Assembly (NCBI GenBank): GCA_963783355.1
Contig: CAWANF010000005.1
Coordinates: forward strand, 1 to 64,000
Direction of reading: 5' to 3'
DNA length: 64,000 nt
Source: CAWANF01 sp963783355
GTDB lineage: Bacteria; Bacteroidota; Rhodothermia; Balneolales; DATFMH01
The position numbers were made by a program, and so were the translations under genes. Shown here in pieces: positions 18,301 to 26,944 of the stretch. A model generated the notes under the pieces. It did no database searches. It was not told where the DNA came from and saw only the letters and a list, made by a program, of their open reading frames with translations. Position 1 is the stretch's first letter. Every line of letters starts with the position of its first letter.

Positions 18301-18538
18301 ACGTTTCGGGCTGACTGGCCACACCGGCAACAGCTGAAGATCGTCCGCCACGATATGGACCGATATTCCGCCATTTCAATGCCTGGTAAAGCTTTTCAGG
18401 ATAAACAAAGTCTTTGTGTGATAAATCCTTACGATGATACTGAGCTTTCAGGACAGGACTCCAAAACATACTCAAACCCAATAGAATGAAGCTGTTCCTG
18501 ATCCATATAGAAATCTTTGATTTAGATGAATGAAGCAT
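15314..18538 (-). CDS. Secreted BNR/VPS10-like beta-propeller protein, paralogue 1
   Basis: I chose the ATG at 18538 (an in-frame ATG nine bases upstream is also possible; a longer frame reaches 18604) because it leads into a signal peptide, a hydrophobic run ending in VLKAQ. About 1,074 residues. The first two thirds hold many Asp-box/BNR repeats such as STDGGVTWLNVS, STDAGKTWKHIG and STDGGDHWTNIT, as in sortilin/VPS10 or sialidase-like propellers. Next comes a beta-sandwich-like part (PGTYKAILTVDSKSMEQDF), then a C-terminal helical segment of about 150 residues. Databases often label such proteins 'glycosyl hydrolase', but I see no catalytic acid pair supporting that. It is the outermost of three tandem paralogues beside susCD. 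It may have its own promoter: a 214-bp gap and a terminator separate it from paralogue 2. Confidence 0.8.
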   Translation of the reverse strand: MLHSSKSKISIWIRNSFILLGLSMFWSPVLKAQYHRKDLSHKDFVYPEKLYQALKWRNIGPYRGGRSSAVAGVASQPETYYFGAEGGGVWKSTDGGVTWLNVSDGYFNTTGIGAITVAPSDPNVVYVGTGETNMRSNITPGDGVYKSTDAGKTWKHIGLNDTQFIGSIVVDPDNPDIVYVAAMGHAWGDNKERGVFRSTDGGKTWSKILYVDEKTGAIDLVMDPNNSRILYAAMWQAYTRSWTVSSGGPGSGIYKSTDGGDHWTNITRDPGLPKGVIGKIGLAVSGANSNRVWALVESKHGGLFRSDNAGKTWSLVGKDPRLMVRNWYFNRIFADPKDQNVVYALVLGVYKSIDGGKTFNRIQTHHGDEHVLWINPNRPDHMIEGDDGGAIVTRNSGKTWTLEDQNTAQFYHVALDNRFPYHLYGPQQDNTSMSILSRTDSYGITSNDWYPVAGGEDAYVVPNPAHPTITYGGSYDGYITRYNEVNHQSQRIDVLAYNKHPGATAAEVKYRFNWTFPMMVSNHDPKILYTGAQYVFKSTDEGMNWTRISPDLTRNEKSKQGPSGGPITKDNNGNYFYNTIFALAESPVKEGVLWAGSDDGLIHVTQDGGKHWENVTPKNFPDRAIVSIIEPSHFDVGTAYVAATRYKLDDFHPYLFKTTDFGKHWENITHDIPDYEFTRVIREDTRKKGLLYVGTERGVWISFNDGKNWQPLQLNLPSVSVRDIQIQDRENDLVIATHGRGFWIMDNLKPLRQLSESVEKTDFHLFKPEHTYMMKGSSGHRPGETFGENPPNGAVFFYTLKSKPKDIKLSLLTMSGDTIRTFSGKKKESEDYYTDSTKQFNDVLSGKIGMNRFVWDLKYPDAVPVPGVFLGDGKHYTYDASLAGPKVIPGTYKAILTVDSKSMEQDFTVIKDPRNPSTQADLQAELDLLMKIHNELNVTDRSINHLMKTRKELNDFLAQLKDYPKIDELKKAARPILDTLSDIQDHLIQTKAKAPEQELNHEYKLHTMLASLAQFIQTSYTRPSHSMYTTYDILSGQVDEQMNRLHEVYSNSIPKFNALVKNLGVPNPVYLSND

Positions 18539-18633
18539 AATAATCATATCCTCTTTCTGATTTATTAACGACTCCGAACGAAGTGCTTTTCTCTCACATC
18601 CCAATGTATTAATTCAATGGCGGGCTAACTGTT

Positions 18634-18665
18634 AAAATTTTTGTTATGCGTAAGAAATTGTAAAT
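18634..18665 (-). promoter_or_regulatory. Conserved 32-bp upstream motif of paralogue 1
   Basis: This stretch matches 25318-25349 upstream of paralogue 3 at 28 of 32 positions, including an unbroken GCGTAAGAA. In both cases the inner TTGTAAAT has an inverted TTTACAA partner 14-20 bp further away (18680-18687 here). Both lie about 85-100 bp upstream of the chosen starts. I infer a common promoter or operator. Confidence 0.55.
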
Positions 18666-18700
18666 CCTGAAAAACAACCATTTACAAATCATGGCATTAC

Positions 18701-18736
18701 AAAAAGAGCCCCTGATGTATTCACCAGAAGCTCTTT
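18701..18736 (-). terminator. Terminator after paralogue 2
   Basis: On the minus strand AAAGAGCTTCTGGTG pairs with CATCAGGGGCTCTTT around a 4-nt loop, followed by a T-run. It sits 17 bp behind the stop of the gene ending at 18753 and so separates paralogues 2 and 1 transcriptionally. Confidence 0.85.
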
Positions 18737-18752
18737 ACAAAATATTTCCCCT

Positions 18753-21700
18753 TTACTTTTTAAGATAAACCGCCGGTATATTCATCTTCTTTATCAATGC
18801 ATCGAATTGAGGCACATCATGTTCCATAACCGGTTTCAAGCGGGCGAACTGTGCGTCCACCTCTCCGGAAAGCTTATCAAACAAATCATACATCTGTTTT
18901 GGAGGACGGTCAAAGGACGATTCAGTATAAGCGTCCAGTGAAGCCAACTGGATATATAATTTAACCGGGAAATTCAGGTCATCTTCAGGACTCTTAATAT
19001 CCGGTTGATATAATATATTCTGAATATCCAGCAGTTTGTCGAGAATCGGTTTCGCTGCTTTCTTTAACTCATCCACTTTTGGATAAGCACTGAGCTGATC
19101 GAGGTAACTTTTGATCTGCTTGCGGGTCGAAATGATTTTATTGATAGTATCCACAGTCTGTTGCTCTTTCTTCTGAATTTTCTTCAGCAATGCTAATTGT
19201 GCTTCAAAATCAGCCTGCGTTGCTGTATTTCGCGGATCTTTCAGCACTTTAAATTCCTGTGACATACTTTTCCCATTCACGGTCAAAACGACTTTATACG
19301 TCCCGGGAACGACTTTTGGCCCTTCAATGGTACCACCGCTTGAACCAAGTACGCGGCTTGGCGGATTCTTGATGCCCGGCCAGCGCAGATTCCATACAAA
19401 TCTATTCATGCCCGCTTTGGTATTCAAAGTTCCCGATTGTGTTTCATTGGTATCAGGGTAAAACTCATCTTTACTTTGGATGGGTTTTCCTTCACTGTTT
19501 GTCTGATTGGTAAAGGTGATGATGCTGTCGCCAGCCGATGTATAAAATGTCAATGAAACTTTCTTATCAGTTGGGATTTGTTTCTTCAAATCATAAAAAA
19601 TAACCGCTCCGTTGGGAGGATTTTCACCCACGGTCATCGTCTTGCTGTAAAAATGGTAGCCGTTCATCAGGTACGTATGTTCGGGCTGGAACAAATAGGC
19701 ATCTGCGTCTTTGACTTTCTCAGACATCTGGCGCAATGGTTTCAGATTGTCCATAATCCAGAATGCACGTCCGTGCGTGGCTAAAACCAGGTCATTCTCC
19801 CTGTTTTGAATGACCATATCACGCACCTGCACATGGGGCAGATTCAGTTGCAGCGACTGCCAGTCCTCACCTCCGTTAAAAGAAACCCATACGCCGCGAT
19901 CGGTACCGGCAAATAACAGGTTCTTGTCTTTCGTATCCTGGCGAATTACATATGTCGTCTGGTTGTCCGGAATACCATTCACTATTTTAGTCCAGTGTTT
20001 CCCAAAATCCGTTGTTTTATATAAATACGGTTGAAAATCATCCAGACGATACCGTCGCGCAGCCATAAATGCTGTTCCCAATTCGTAATGAGAAGGTTCG
20101 ATAATACTTATCGTCGACCATGCCGGCAAGTCTTTAGGTGTCACATCTTTCCAGGTTTTTCCGTCATCCATCGACAGATGAACGAGGCCGTCATCCGATC
20201 CGGCCCATAACACACCTTGTTTCAACGGTGATTCAGCCAGATCAAATATTGTATCATAATTTTCAGTGCCCGTTTCATCTTTAGTAATCGGACCACCGGA
20301 ACGTAATTGTTTAGTCGTATCATTCCGCGTTAAATCAGGACTGATCCGGGCCCAGCTTCGTCCGCCATCCGTACTTTTGAAAACGTACTGAGCACAGGCA
20401 TAAAGATTATCAGGATTATGGTACGAAATCATGATCGGAAATGTCCAGTTAAAACGATAAGGAATTTCTTTGCCACCATATCCATCAGTGTTCAACGGCC
20501 AGACAGTTATGTTCTGTTCCTGCCTGGTATGCTCGTTATAACGTGACATCAAACCAATGTAACTGCCCCCATAGGTGATATAAGGTTTTGCCGGATTAGG
20601 AACAATAAAACCGCTTTCACCACCTGCAACCGGGTACCAGTCACTGCTGGTAATTCCATAACTGTCACTACGGCTTAAAATGCTGATGGAAGAGTTATCT
20701 TGTTCGGGCCCGTAGACATGATATGGGAAGCGATTATCTACAGCGACATGATAAAACTGTCCGGTAGCCTGATCCTGTTCCGACCATGTTTTACCTCCAT
20801 TCAGGGAAACATTTGCTCCACCATCATTCGATTCGATCATGATTTGGGGATTATCGGGATTCAGCCATAGATCGTGGTTATCACCATGTGGTGTTTTGAT
20901 ACGTTGAAATGTTCTTCCACCATCAACCGATTTGAATAATCCCAGGTCGGTAGCGTACACAGTATTTTCATCCTTTGGATCCGCAAAAATATACGTGTAA
21001 TACCAGGCACGCTGACGCAATTTGGTCTGATGATAAAGTCGCATCCATGTTTTACCTCCGTCATCAGAACGAAATACACCGCCCTCTTTTGCTTCCACCA
21101 ATGCCCAGACCCGGTTCGGATTAACAGGAGAAACCGTAACGCCAATTTTTCCCAACAATCCTTTCGGAAGCCCGGGATTATGAGAGATATTCTTCCAGGT
21201 ATCTCCACCATCAACGGATTTATAAAGGCCGCTTCCAGGTCCGCCACTCGAAAGAATCCATGGGGTCCGGTATGCCTGCCAGAACGAGGTATACAATATT
21301 CTTGGGTTATCCGCATCCATGGCAATATCGATGGCACCTGTTTTATCATTGACATACAGAATCTTTTTCCAGGTCTTTCCCCCATCTTCAGAACGATAAA
21401 CTCCTCGTTGGGTATTATCGGCGAAGACATGACCTAAAGCGGCCACATATACCAGATTCGGGTTATCCGGACTCACAACAATTCGGCTTATCACATGCGT
21501 TTCTTTCAGCCCGATATTCTTCCAGGTCTTTCCGCCATCCGTCGATTTATAGACTCCGTCGCCTACCTGCATATTCCCCCGAATGGCAGATTCGCCCATA
21601 CCGACATAAACAACATTGGGATCGGATGGAGCGACCGCAATAGCACCTACTGATCCCATCTTAAAATATTTGTCCGAGATATTTTCCCAGTTTACTCCGG

Positions 21701-22004
21701 CATCGGTAGACTTGAAAAGGCCACCGCCTGTACCTCCGAAGTAGAACGTATGAGGCTGCTGACGAACGCCGGAAACAGCAATGGATCGTCCACCGATATA
21801 GGGACCGATATTCCGGTAACGCAATGCCTTGTATAGATTTTCAGGATATATAACTGTGCTTTCTTTGTGTTTTTTTGGCCGTTGATTTTTGAAACGACCC
21901 ATACCGGTTAAAGCGAAAGTCAATAGCAGAAGAACACTGGTTTTTAACACCGTAACACGATACTGCCAAAACTTTTCAATGGGGTAAGACCTGTTTTGCT
22001 TCAT
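18753..22004 (-). CDS. Secreted BNR/VPS10-like beta-propeller protein, paralogue 2
   Basis: 1,083 residues, clearly homologous to both neighbours along the full length. The same opening (LYKALRYRNIGPYIGGRSIAVSGV), repeated Asp boxes (STDAGVNWENIS, STDGGKTWKNIG, SEDGGKTWKKIL), the same GPKVVPGTYKVVLTVNGKSM sandwich and the same helical tail are present. The N-terminus carries a hydrophobic segment after about 18 polar residues (VLLLLTFALTG), an uncleaved anchor or long signal peptide. It starts only 36 bp behind the stop of paralogue 3, so these two are probably one operon. Export and a role at the cell surface are likely; the substrate is unknown. Confidence 0.8.
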   Translation of the reverse strand: MKQNRSYPIEKFWQYRVTVLKTSVLLLLTFALTGMGRFKNQRPKKHKESTVIYPENLYKALRYRNIGPYIGGRSIAVSGVRQQPHTFYFGGTGGGLFKSTDAGVNWENISDKYFKMGSVGAIAVAPSDPNVVYVGMGESAIRGNMQVGDGVYKSTDGGKTWKNIGLKETHVISRIVVSPDNPNLVYVAALGHVFADNTQRGVYRSEDGGKTWKKILYVNDKTGAIDIAMDADNPRILYTSFWQAYRTPWILSSGGPGSGLYKSVDGGDTWKNISHNPGLPKGLLGKIGVTVSPVNPNRVWALVEAKEGGVFRSDDGGKTWMRLYHQTKLRQRAWYYTYIFADPKDENTVYATDLGLFKSVDGGRTFQRIKTPHGDNHDLWLNPDNPQIMIESNDGGANVSLNGGKTWSEQDQATGQFYHVAVDNRFPYHVYGPEQDNSSISILSRSDSYGITSSDWYPVAGGESGFIVPNPAKPYITYGGSYIGLMSRYNEHTRQEQNITVWPLNTDGYGGKEIPYRFNWTFPIMISYHNPDNLYACAQYVFKSTDGGRSWARISPDLTRNDTTKQLRSGGPITKDETGTENYDTIFDLAESPLKQGVLWAGSDDGLVHLSMDDGKTWKDVTPKDLPAWSTISIIEPSHYELGTAFMAARRYRLDDFQPYLYKTTDFGKHWTKIVNGIPDNQTTYVIRQDTKDKNLLFAGTDRGVWVSFNGGEDWQSLQLNLPHVQVRDMVIQNRENDLVLATHGRAFWIMDNLKPLRQMSEKVKDADAYLFQPEHTYLMNGYHFYSKTMTVGENPPNGAVIFYDLKKQIPTDKKVSLTFYTSAGDSIITFTNQTNSEGKPIQSKDEFYPDTNETQSGTLNTKAGMNRFVWNLRWPGIKNPPSRVLGSSGGTIEGPKVVPGTYKVVLTVNGKSMSQEFKVLKDPRNTATQADFEAQLALLKKIQKKEQQTVDTINKIISTRKQIKSYLDQLSAYPKVDELKKAAKPILDKLLDIQNILYQPDIKSPEDDLNFPVKLYIQLASLDAYTESSFDRPPKQMYDLFDKLSGEVDAQFARLKPVMEHDVPQFDALIKKMNIPAVYLKK

Positions 22005-22040
22005 AGATAGAACTTTAGTGATTATTTCGAAAAATATTTT

Positions 22041-25000
22041 TTACCGGCCAGCCGGACCAGTATAAACTGCCGGGATATCCAGGTTTTTAACTTCATTATT
22101 GAAAGCTGAAATCTGCTTGTTTAAGTCATTAAACTTTTTCACCTGTGCGTCGACGCCCTCCGAGAGCATTTGAAATACTCCATACATTTGTTTTGTAGGA
22201 TGATTATAAGTCGTAGCTACCGTCGAGGCTAAAGCGCTTAATTTAGTATGATATTTAACCGGATATTTCAGCACATCTTCATTGGTTTCGATGCGGGTTT
22301 GTATGAGATGCTCTTCAATCGTATTCAGGCTGTCCAGAATGGGTTTCGATTCTTTTTTCAACTTATCAACTTGCGGATATTTACCCAATTTGCTGATATA
22401 ACCATTTATCTGAGCTTTTACCGCCAGGATCTGATTGACCGCTTTATTTGTTTCATTCAGTTTCTTATGAATCTTCTGCAGCAATGAAAAACGAGCGGCA
22501 AAATCATTTTGTGAATACGGGACCCGGGGATCTTTTTTAATAGTGAATTCCTGCGTCATACTTTTCCCGTCGACCGTCAATGTTGCCTTATAGGTTCCCG
22601 GTACTACTTTCGGTCCGCGCGGCGTATAACTCGTTCCCGAACGAATTCCTTTTACGGCTATCACATTGGGATATCTCATATTCCAGACAAAACGATTCAT
22701 CCCCGAATCATCCCCCAGCGTTTTTGAGGATTTGCTTTTTTTATTGTTATAAAATTTATTTGATGATTTTGATTTGTTAGTAAACGAAGTGATTGTATCG
22801 CCAGCCATCGTCGTCAGCGTCAATTTGAGCTTTGTATTTGAGCCTGAATCTTTATTCAAATCATAAAAAAAGACAACGCCATTCGGTGGATTTTGACCCT
22901 CAGTCATATCGGGGCTTGAATAGCTGTAGCCTTTCATCAGATAGGAATGCTCCGGTTTAAAAAGGTGAAAATCGGCCTTAGCTACGTTTTCCGACATTTG
23001 GCGAATCGGATTTAGATTGTCCATAATCCAGAAACCGTATCCGTGTGTGGCGGCGACGAGATCATTTTCTCTTTTCTGAATCTGCAGGTCGTAAACCGGT
23101 ACATCCGGTAAATTCATTTGCAAGGGCTGCCACTCACTCCCATTGTCAAAGGATACAAAAACACCATGCTCGGTCCCGGTATATAACAAACCCTGCTTTG
23201 CCGGATCCTCCCGGATGGTCCGCGTGAAATCACCATCAGGAATCCCATTGTCAATTTTCTTCCAGTGTTTACCAAAATCGGTTGTCATGTATAAATATGG
23301 ATGAAAATCATCCGATTTATATCGATAAACAGCAATATAGGCTGTCCCGGCCTGAAAATGAGACGGTTCAATAATGCTGATGGTCGACCATTCCGGCAAT
23401 TCCTTTGGAGTGACATTTTCCCAGGTTTTTCCATCATCTTTTGTCAGATGAATAAGGCCGTCATCTGATCCCGCCCAAATCAATCCTTTCTGAACAGGTG
23501 ATTCGGCTAATGCAAAAATCGTATCGTAATTTTCCGTCCCGGTTTCATCACGGGTAATAGGACCGCCTGAAGGAATCTGTTTACTTTTATCATTTCTGGT
23601 TAAATCCGGACTGATACGAGTCCAGGTCATCCCATCGTCGGTGCTCTTTAGAACATATTGAGAACCCGCATAAATGGCATCCGGATTAAATGGCGAAATC
23701 ATGATTGGATAGGTCCAGTTAAAACGATACTTCAATTGATCAGCCCCTTCGCCGTCCTGATCGACCGGCCAGGGTGAAATAACTCCGGACTCTTTGGTTT
23801 TGGAGTTATAGATTTCCATCTGACCTTCATAACCGCCACCATACGTGATATACGGACGATTCGGACTTGGCAGCGTATAACCACTTTCTCCGCCGGCTAC
23901 AGAAAACCAGTCGTTTGGCCCGATTCCGGAACCATTCGTCCGGCTTGCAATCCCGATCGATGCAAAATCTTGTTGCGCACCATACACATGATACGGGAAT
24001 TGATTGTCGAGAGTCACATGATAAAACTGGGCGATATTCAGGTCATGAGCGGTCCATGTTTTACCTCCATTGAAAGAAACGTTGGCTCCACCGTCGTTCG
24101 ATTCAATCATGTTTTGTGAGTTATCAGGATTGATCCACATCACATGGTTATCTCCATGAGGAGTACGAACAACGTGAAATGATTTTCCGCCGTCTATCGA
24201 TTTATAGAATCCTTCATCCAGAATGTAAAGTACATTATCATTGTTCGGATCCACATATACTTTCGTGTAATACCACGGACGCAATCGGATATCGTGATGG
24301 CTGTTAATGAGTTTCCATGTTTTCCCGCCATCATCCGACCGGAATAAACCGCCATTTTTCGCTTCAACCAAAGCCCAAATCAGATTAGGTGTTTTATTAG
24401 AAACAGCTACACCCATTTTTCCAAGCAATCCTTTAGGCATACCTGGATTTTCGGAAATTTTAGTCCAGGTATTGCCGCCATCGGTTGTTTTCCACAAACC
24501 GCTGCTTTTACCCCCACTCGACATCGTCCACGGATTACGATAAGCCTGCCACATCGCTGCATATAAAATTCTTGGATTCTGAGGATCCATCACGAGGTTT
24601 GCAGCGCCAGTTTTTTCATTCACATATAAAATCTTTTTCCAGGTTTTTCCACCGTCTTCCGATCGGTAGACTCCACCCTGCTCACTGTCAGCATAAACAT
24701 GTCCCTGGGAAGCGACAAATACTTCATCAGGATTTTTTGGATTGATAACGATCGTGCTGATAAAATGGGTGTTCTTCAAACCGACATTTTGCCAGGTTTT
24801 CCCGGCATCAGTGGATTTGTAGACTCCATCACCCGGAGTAATGTCACCACGAATGTTGGCTTCTCCCATACCGACATAAATGATATTGGGATCCGATTCA
24901 GAAACGGCTACAGCTCCAACCGAACCGGTTTTAAAAAATTTCCCGGATACATTTGCCCAGTTATTTCCACCATCTGTGGATTTCCACAAACCGCTTCCTT

Positions 25001-25232
25001 CGCCTCCGAAATAATAGGTGTATGGATGTCCGGCCACACCAGTCACCGCCCCGGAACGCCCACCACGAAAAGGGCCGATACTTCTCCAACGTAAGGCTTT
25101 ATATAATTGAACAGGGTATGAATAGCTCGATTTTTCAGATTTCTTATGATGAGAAAAAGGGGCCATGCCACTCATGATGGAAAAAAACAGAAGCAGAAAA
25201 GCTGCTTTAAAAAACAAGCCTGATCTTTGCAT
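22041..25232 (-). CDS. Secreted BNR/VPS10-like beta-propeller protein, paralogue 3
   Basis: 1,063 residues, first gene of the paralogue 3-2 pair. The signal peptide is MQRSGLFFKAAFLLLFFSIMSG. Asp-box repeats include STDGGNNWANVS, STDAGKTWQNVG, SEDGGKTWKKIL and TTDGGNTWTKIS, in pairs typical of ten-bladed sortilin/VPS10 or xyloglucanase-like propellers. A beta-sandwich-like part and an amphipathic helical end with many Lys (INGYISKLGKYPQVDKLKKE) follow. No protease or lectin motif is certain. It lies 285 bp from susD, on the same strand but after a terminator, and has the shared 32-bp motif upstream. Confidence 0.8.
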   Translation of the reverse strand: MQRSGLFFKAAFLLLFFSIMSGMAPFSHHKKSEKSSYSYPVQLYKALRWRSIGPFRGGRSGAVTGVAGHPYTYYFGGEGSGLWKSTDGGNNWANVSGKFFKTGSVGAVAVSESDPNIIYVGMGEANIRGDITPGDGVYKSTDAGKTWQNVGLKNTHFISTIVINPKNPDEVFVASQGHVYADSEQGGVYRSEDGGKTWKKILYVNEKTGAANLVMDPQNPRILYAAMWQAYRNPWTMSSGGKSSGLWKTTDGGNTWTKISENPGMPKGLLGKMGVAVSNKTPNLIWALVEAKNGGLFRSDDGGKTWKLINSHHDIRLRPWYYTKVYVDPNNDNVLYILDEGFYKSIDGGKSFHVVRTPHGDNHVMWINPDNSQNMIESNDGGANVSFNGGKTWTAHDLNIAQFYHVTLDNQFPYHVYGAQQDFASIGIASRTNGSGIGPNDWFSVAGGESGYTLPSPNRPYITYGGGYEGQMEIYNSKTKESGVISPWPVDQDGEGADQLKYRFNWTYPIMISPFNPDAIYAGSQYVLKSTDDGMTWTRISPDLTRNDKSKQIPSGGPITRDETGTENYDTIFALAESPVQKGLIWAGSDDGLIHLTKDDGKTWENVTPKELPEWSTISIIEPSHFQAGTAYIAVYRYKSDDFHPYLYMTTDFGKHWKKIDNGIPDGDFTRTIREDPAKQGLLYTGTEHGVFVSFDNGSEWQPLQMNLPDVPVYDLQIQKRENDLVAATHGYGFWIMDNLNPIRQMSENVAKADFHLFKPEHSYLMKGYSYSSPDMTEGQNPPNGVVFFYDLNKDSGSNTKLKLTLTTMAGDTITSFTNKSKSSNKFYNNKKSKSSKTLGDDSGMNRFVWNMRYPNVIAVKGIRSGTSYTPRGPKVVPGTYKATLTVDGKSMTQEFTIKKDPRVPYSQNDFAARFSLLQKIHKKLNETNKAVNQILAVKAQINGYISKLGKYPQVDKLKKESKPILDSLNTIEEHLIQTRIETNEDVLKYPVKYHTKLSALASTVATTYNHPTKQMYGVFQMLSEGVDAQVKKFNDLNKQISAFNNEVKNLDIPAVYTGPAGR

Positions 25233-25317
25233 GATTGTAATCTTTAAATGCCTGATATGTCGATAATTGTGAATTGTTATCTTGAAAAAGTATTAAATAG
25301 AAATGCTATCTATCGTA

Positions 25318-25349
25318 AAAGTTTTTGTTTGGCGTAAGAATTTGTAAAT
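25318..25349 (-). promoter_or_regulatory. Conserved 32-bp upstream motif of paralogue 3
   Basis: Second copy of the motif at 18634-18665 (28 of 32 bases identical), again followed by an inverted TTTACAA at 25370-25376. It is absent from the 36-bp gap before paralogue 2, as expected if that gene depends on the promoter of paralogue 3. Confidence 0.55.
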
Positions 25350-25449
25350 ATTTTGCTGTTGCTATGCTGTTTACAATTAAATACTTGAAAGAACTATCGT
25401 TTGAATGTTGTAAAAAACAACAAACATATACCTTCGCAGACAATAGATA

Positions 25450-25492
25450 ATAAATAAAACAAGGATTCCCGATTAATGACCAGGAATCCTTG
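25450..25492 (-). terminator. Terminator after susD
   Basis: Perfect 10-bp inverted repeat (CAAGGATTCC and GGAATCCTTG, 25460-25492). On the minus strand it is followed by TTTTATTTATT, 26 bp beyond the susD stop. Confidence 0.9.
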
Positions 25493-25518
25493 CTAACATT
25501 GCGAGGTATTACTATGGT

Positions 25519-26892
25519 TTAATTATAACCGGGGTTTTGAACCAGCTTCGGATTCACATCCATTTCGCGTTGTGGTATAGGCAGCACCAGTTTTGGATCA
25601 TTCCACGATAGAGATCCAACACTTTCATGAAGGCGCTTAATATCGTTCAGTCGCTGGCCTTCCCATGCCAGTTCAAGCTTTCGTTCAAACAGGATATCTG
25701 CCAGGGTGACGCTTGTCAGACTTGGAAGATTTACACGATTCCTGATTCTGTTTACGTCATTTAACGGGGTATCGCCTACTGAAGAACCCAGTCTGAAATT
25801 ACATTCGGCACGTGTCAGATACATTTCAGCCAACCGGATTATCGGTTTGTTGGTATAGCGGACTTTCCATTTTCCAGTACGCCATTTTCCCGGTTTGAGG
25901 CCGGTTCCGACATAAAAAAGAGCCAAACGTGCATCATTCGGAGAATACAAGGTCAGGTGATGTAATGAGTCTATATCCATATCACCACGCCCTATTCCCG
26001 GTAAGCTTGCATAAAATGTCCAGTTATCTGAAACAGGGGTACTTTGGCTGTTTTCCTGAATATCAAAAATGTCCTCCGAGGTATTGGAGGAATTGTTAAA
26101 CTCGTTAGCATAATTGGCAACTAAGGAAAAGTTACCAGATTCAATGACGGAATTCGATTCTGTAAGGGCGTCCTGAAAATCGCCCTGTTGCAGATATACC
26201 TTTGCCAAAAATGCCGAAGCAGCATACTTAGTAGCCCGGCCATCATTATTGGATGTCGGCAAATTCGCTTCCGCATCTTTGAGATCGCTTATAATTTGCT
26301 TATAAACATCGGATACTGTTGCTCTTGCGACATCTGATCCGGAAGTGATGGCCAATGTCGGTTTGAGCACGATGGGCACACCGCTGTTTGCTTTATCATT
26401 GGTGCTGGCATCCCAGGGTAAACCGTAAAAACGGACCAGCTCGAAATAAACGACTCCGCGAATAAATTCGGCCTCGGCCTGGATATCAGCCTGATCTGCG
26501 GCATCAACGACTTTTATGTTGGCAAGGACGTTGTTACAAATGTTGATGGCATCATAGCCAGTTTGCCACATTTCACCGGCGAAAGCGTTGTTGGCAACCT
26601 GCCGTTTGTAGAACACATCAGCATAGTCCTGATAGGTACCGGAGAACATAACTTCATTGGTAGCCGCAAGAAGTTCGCTGTACATATTATAATCACTGCC
26701 AAAAACACCTGTTTGCTGAATCTGAAAATACGCTCCATACAGAGCGTCCTTCACATTCGAGGAAGTTTTCAGAGCGACACTCGCATCTATCGACTGTTGG
26801 GGATTAATTCCCAATTCCTTACCACAACTGATAAACGAGGCAAGCAACAGTAACATAACCGGAATGTATACTTTTGATTTTATATTGCTCAT
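25519..26892 (-). CDS. SusD/RagB-family outer-membrane lipoprotein
   Basis: Surface substrate-binding partner of a SusC porin. I start at the ATG 26892 because it opens a lipoprotein signal (MSNIKSKVYIP, hydrophobic core, then FISCGKE with the acylated Cys). The longer frame overlaps susC without signal-like sequence. At 457 residues it is on the short side for the family. Typical parts are the TPR-like helices (ADIQAEAEFIRGVVYFELVRFYG, ATKYAASAFLAKVYLQQGDFQDAL) and the C-terminal KPIIRLAEMYLTRAECNFRLG. FERKLELAWEGQRLNDIKRL follows. It lies 52 bp behind susC; the pair should form a TonB-driven uptake complex. Confidence 0.93.
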   Translation of the reverse strand: MSNIKSKVYIPVMLLLLASFISCGKELGINPQQSIDASVALKTSSNVKDALYGAYFQIQQTGVFGSDYNMYSELLAATNEVMFSGTYQDYADVFYKRQVANNAFAGEMWQTGYDAINICNNVLANIKVVDAADQADIQAEAEFIRGVVYFELVRFYGLPWDASTNDKANSGVPIVLKPTLAITSGSDVARATVSDVYKQIISDLKDAEANLPTSNNDGRATKYAASAFLAKVYLQQGDFQDALTESNSVIESGNFSLVANYANEFNNSSNTSEDIFDIQENSQSTPVSDNWTFYASLPGIGRGDMDIDSLHHLTLYSPNDARLALFYVGTGLKPGKWRTGKWKVRYTNKPIIRLAEMYLTRAECNFRLGSSVGDTPLNDVNRIRNRVNLPSLTSVTLADILFERKLELAWEGQRLNDIKRLHESVGSLSWNDPKLVLPIPQREMDVNPKLVQNPGYN

Positions 26893-26944
26893 AATTTTAA
26901 TCTTTAAATTCTTTAAGACTTTAATTTGTTTATAGCGCTGGTCA

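Noticed and set aside
20861..21430. 189-codon frame inside paralogue 2, same strand
   Set aside because: It overlaps a clear coding sequence in another frame, and its content (repeated W, F, I without domain) reflects the Asp-box repeats.
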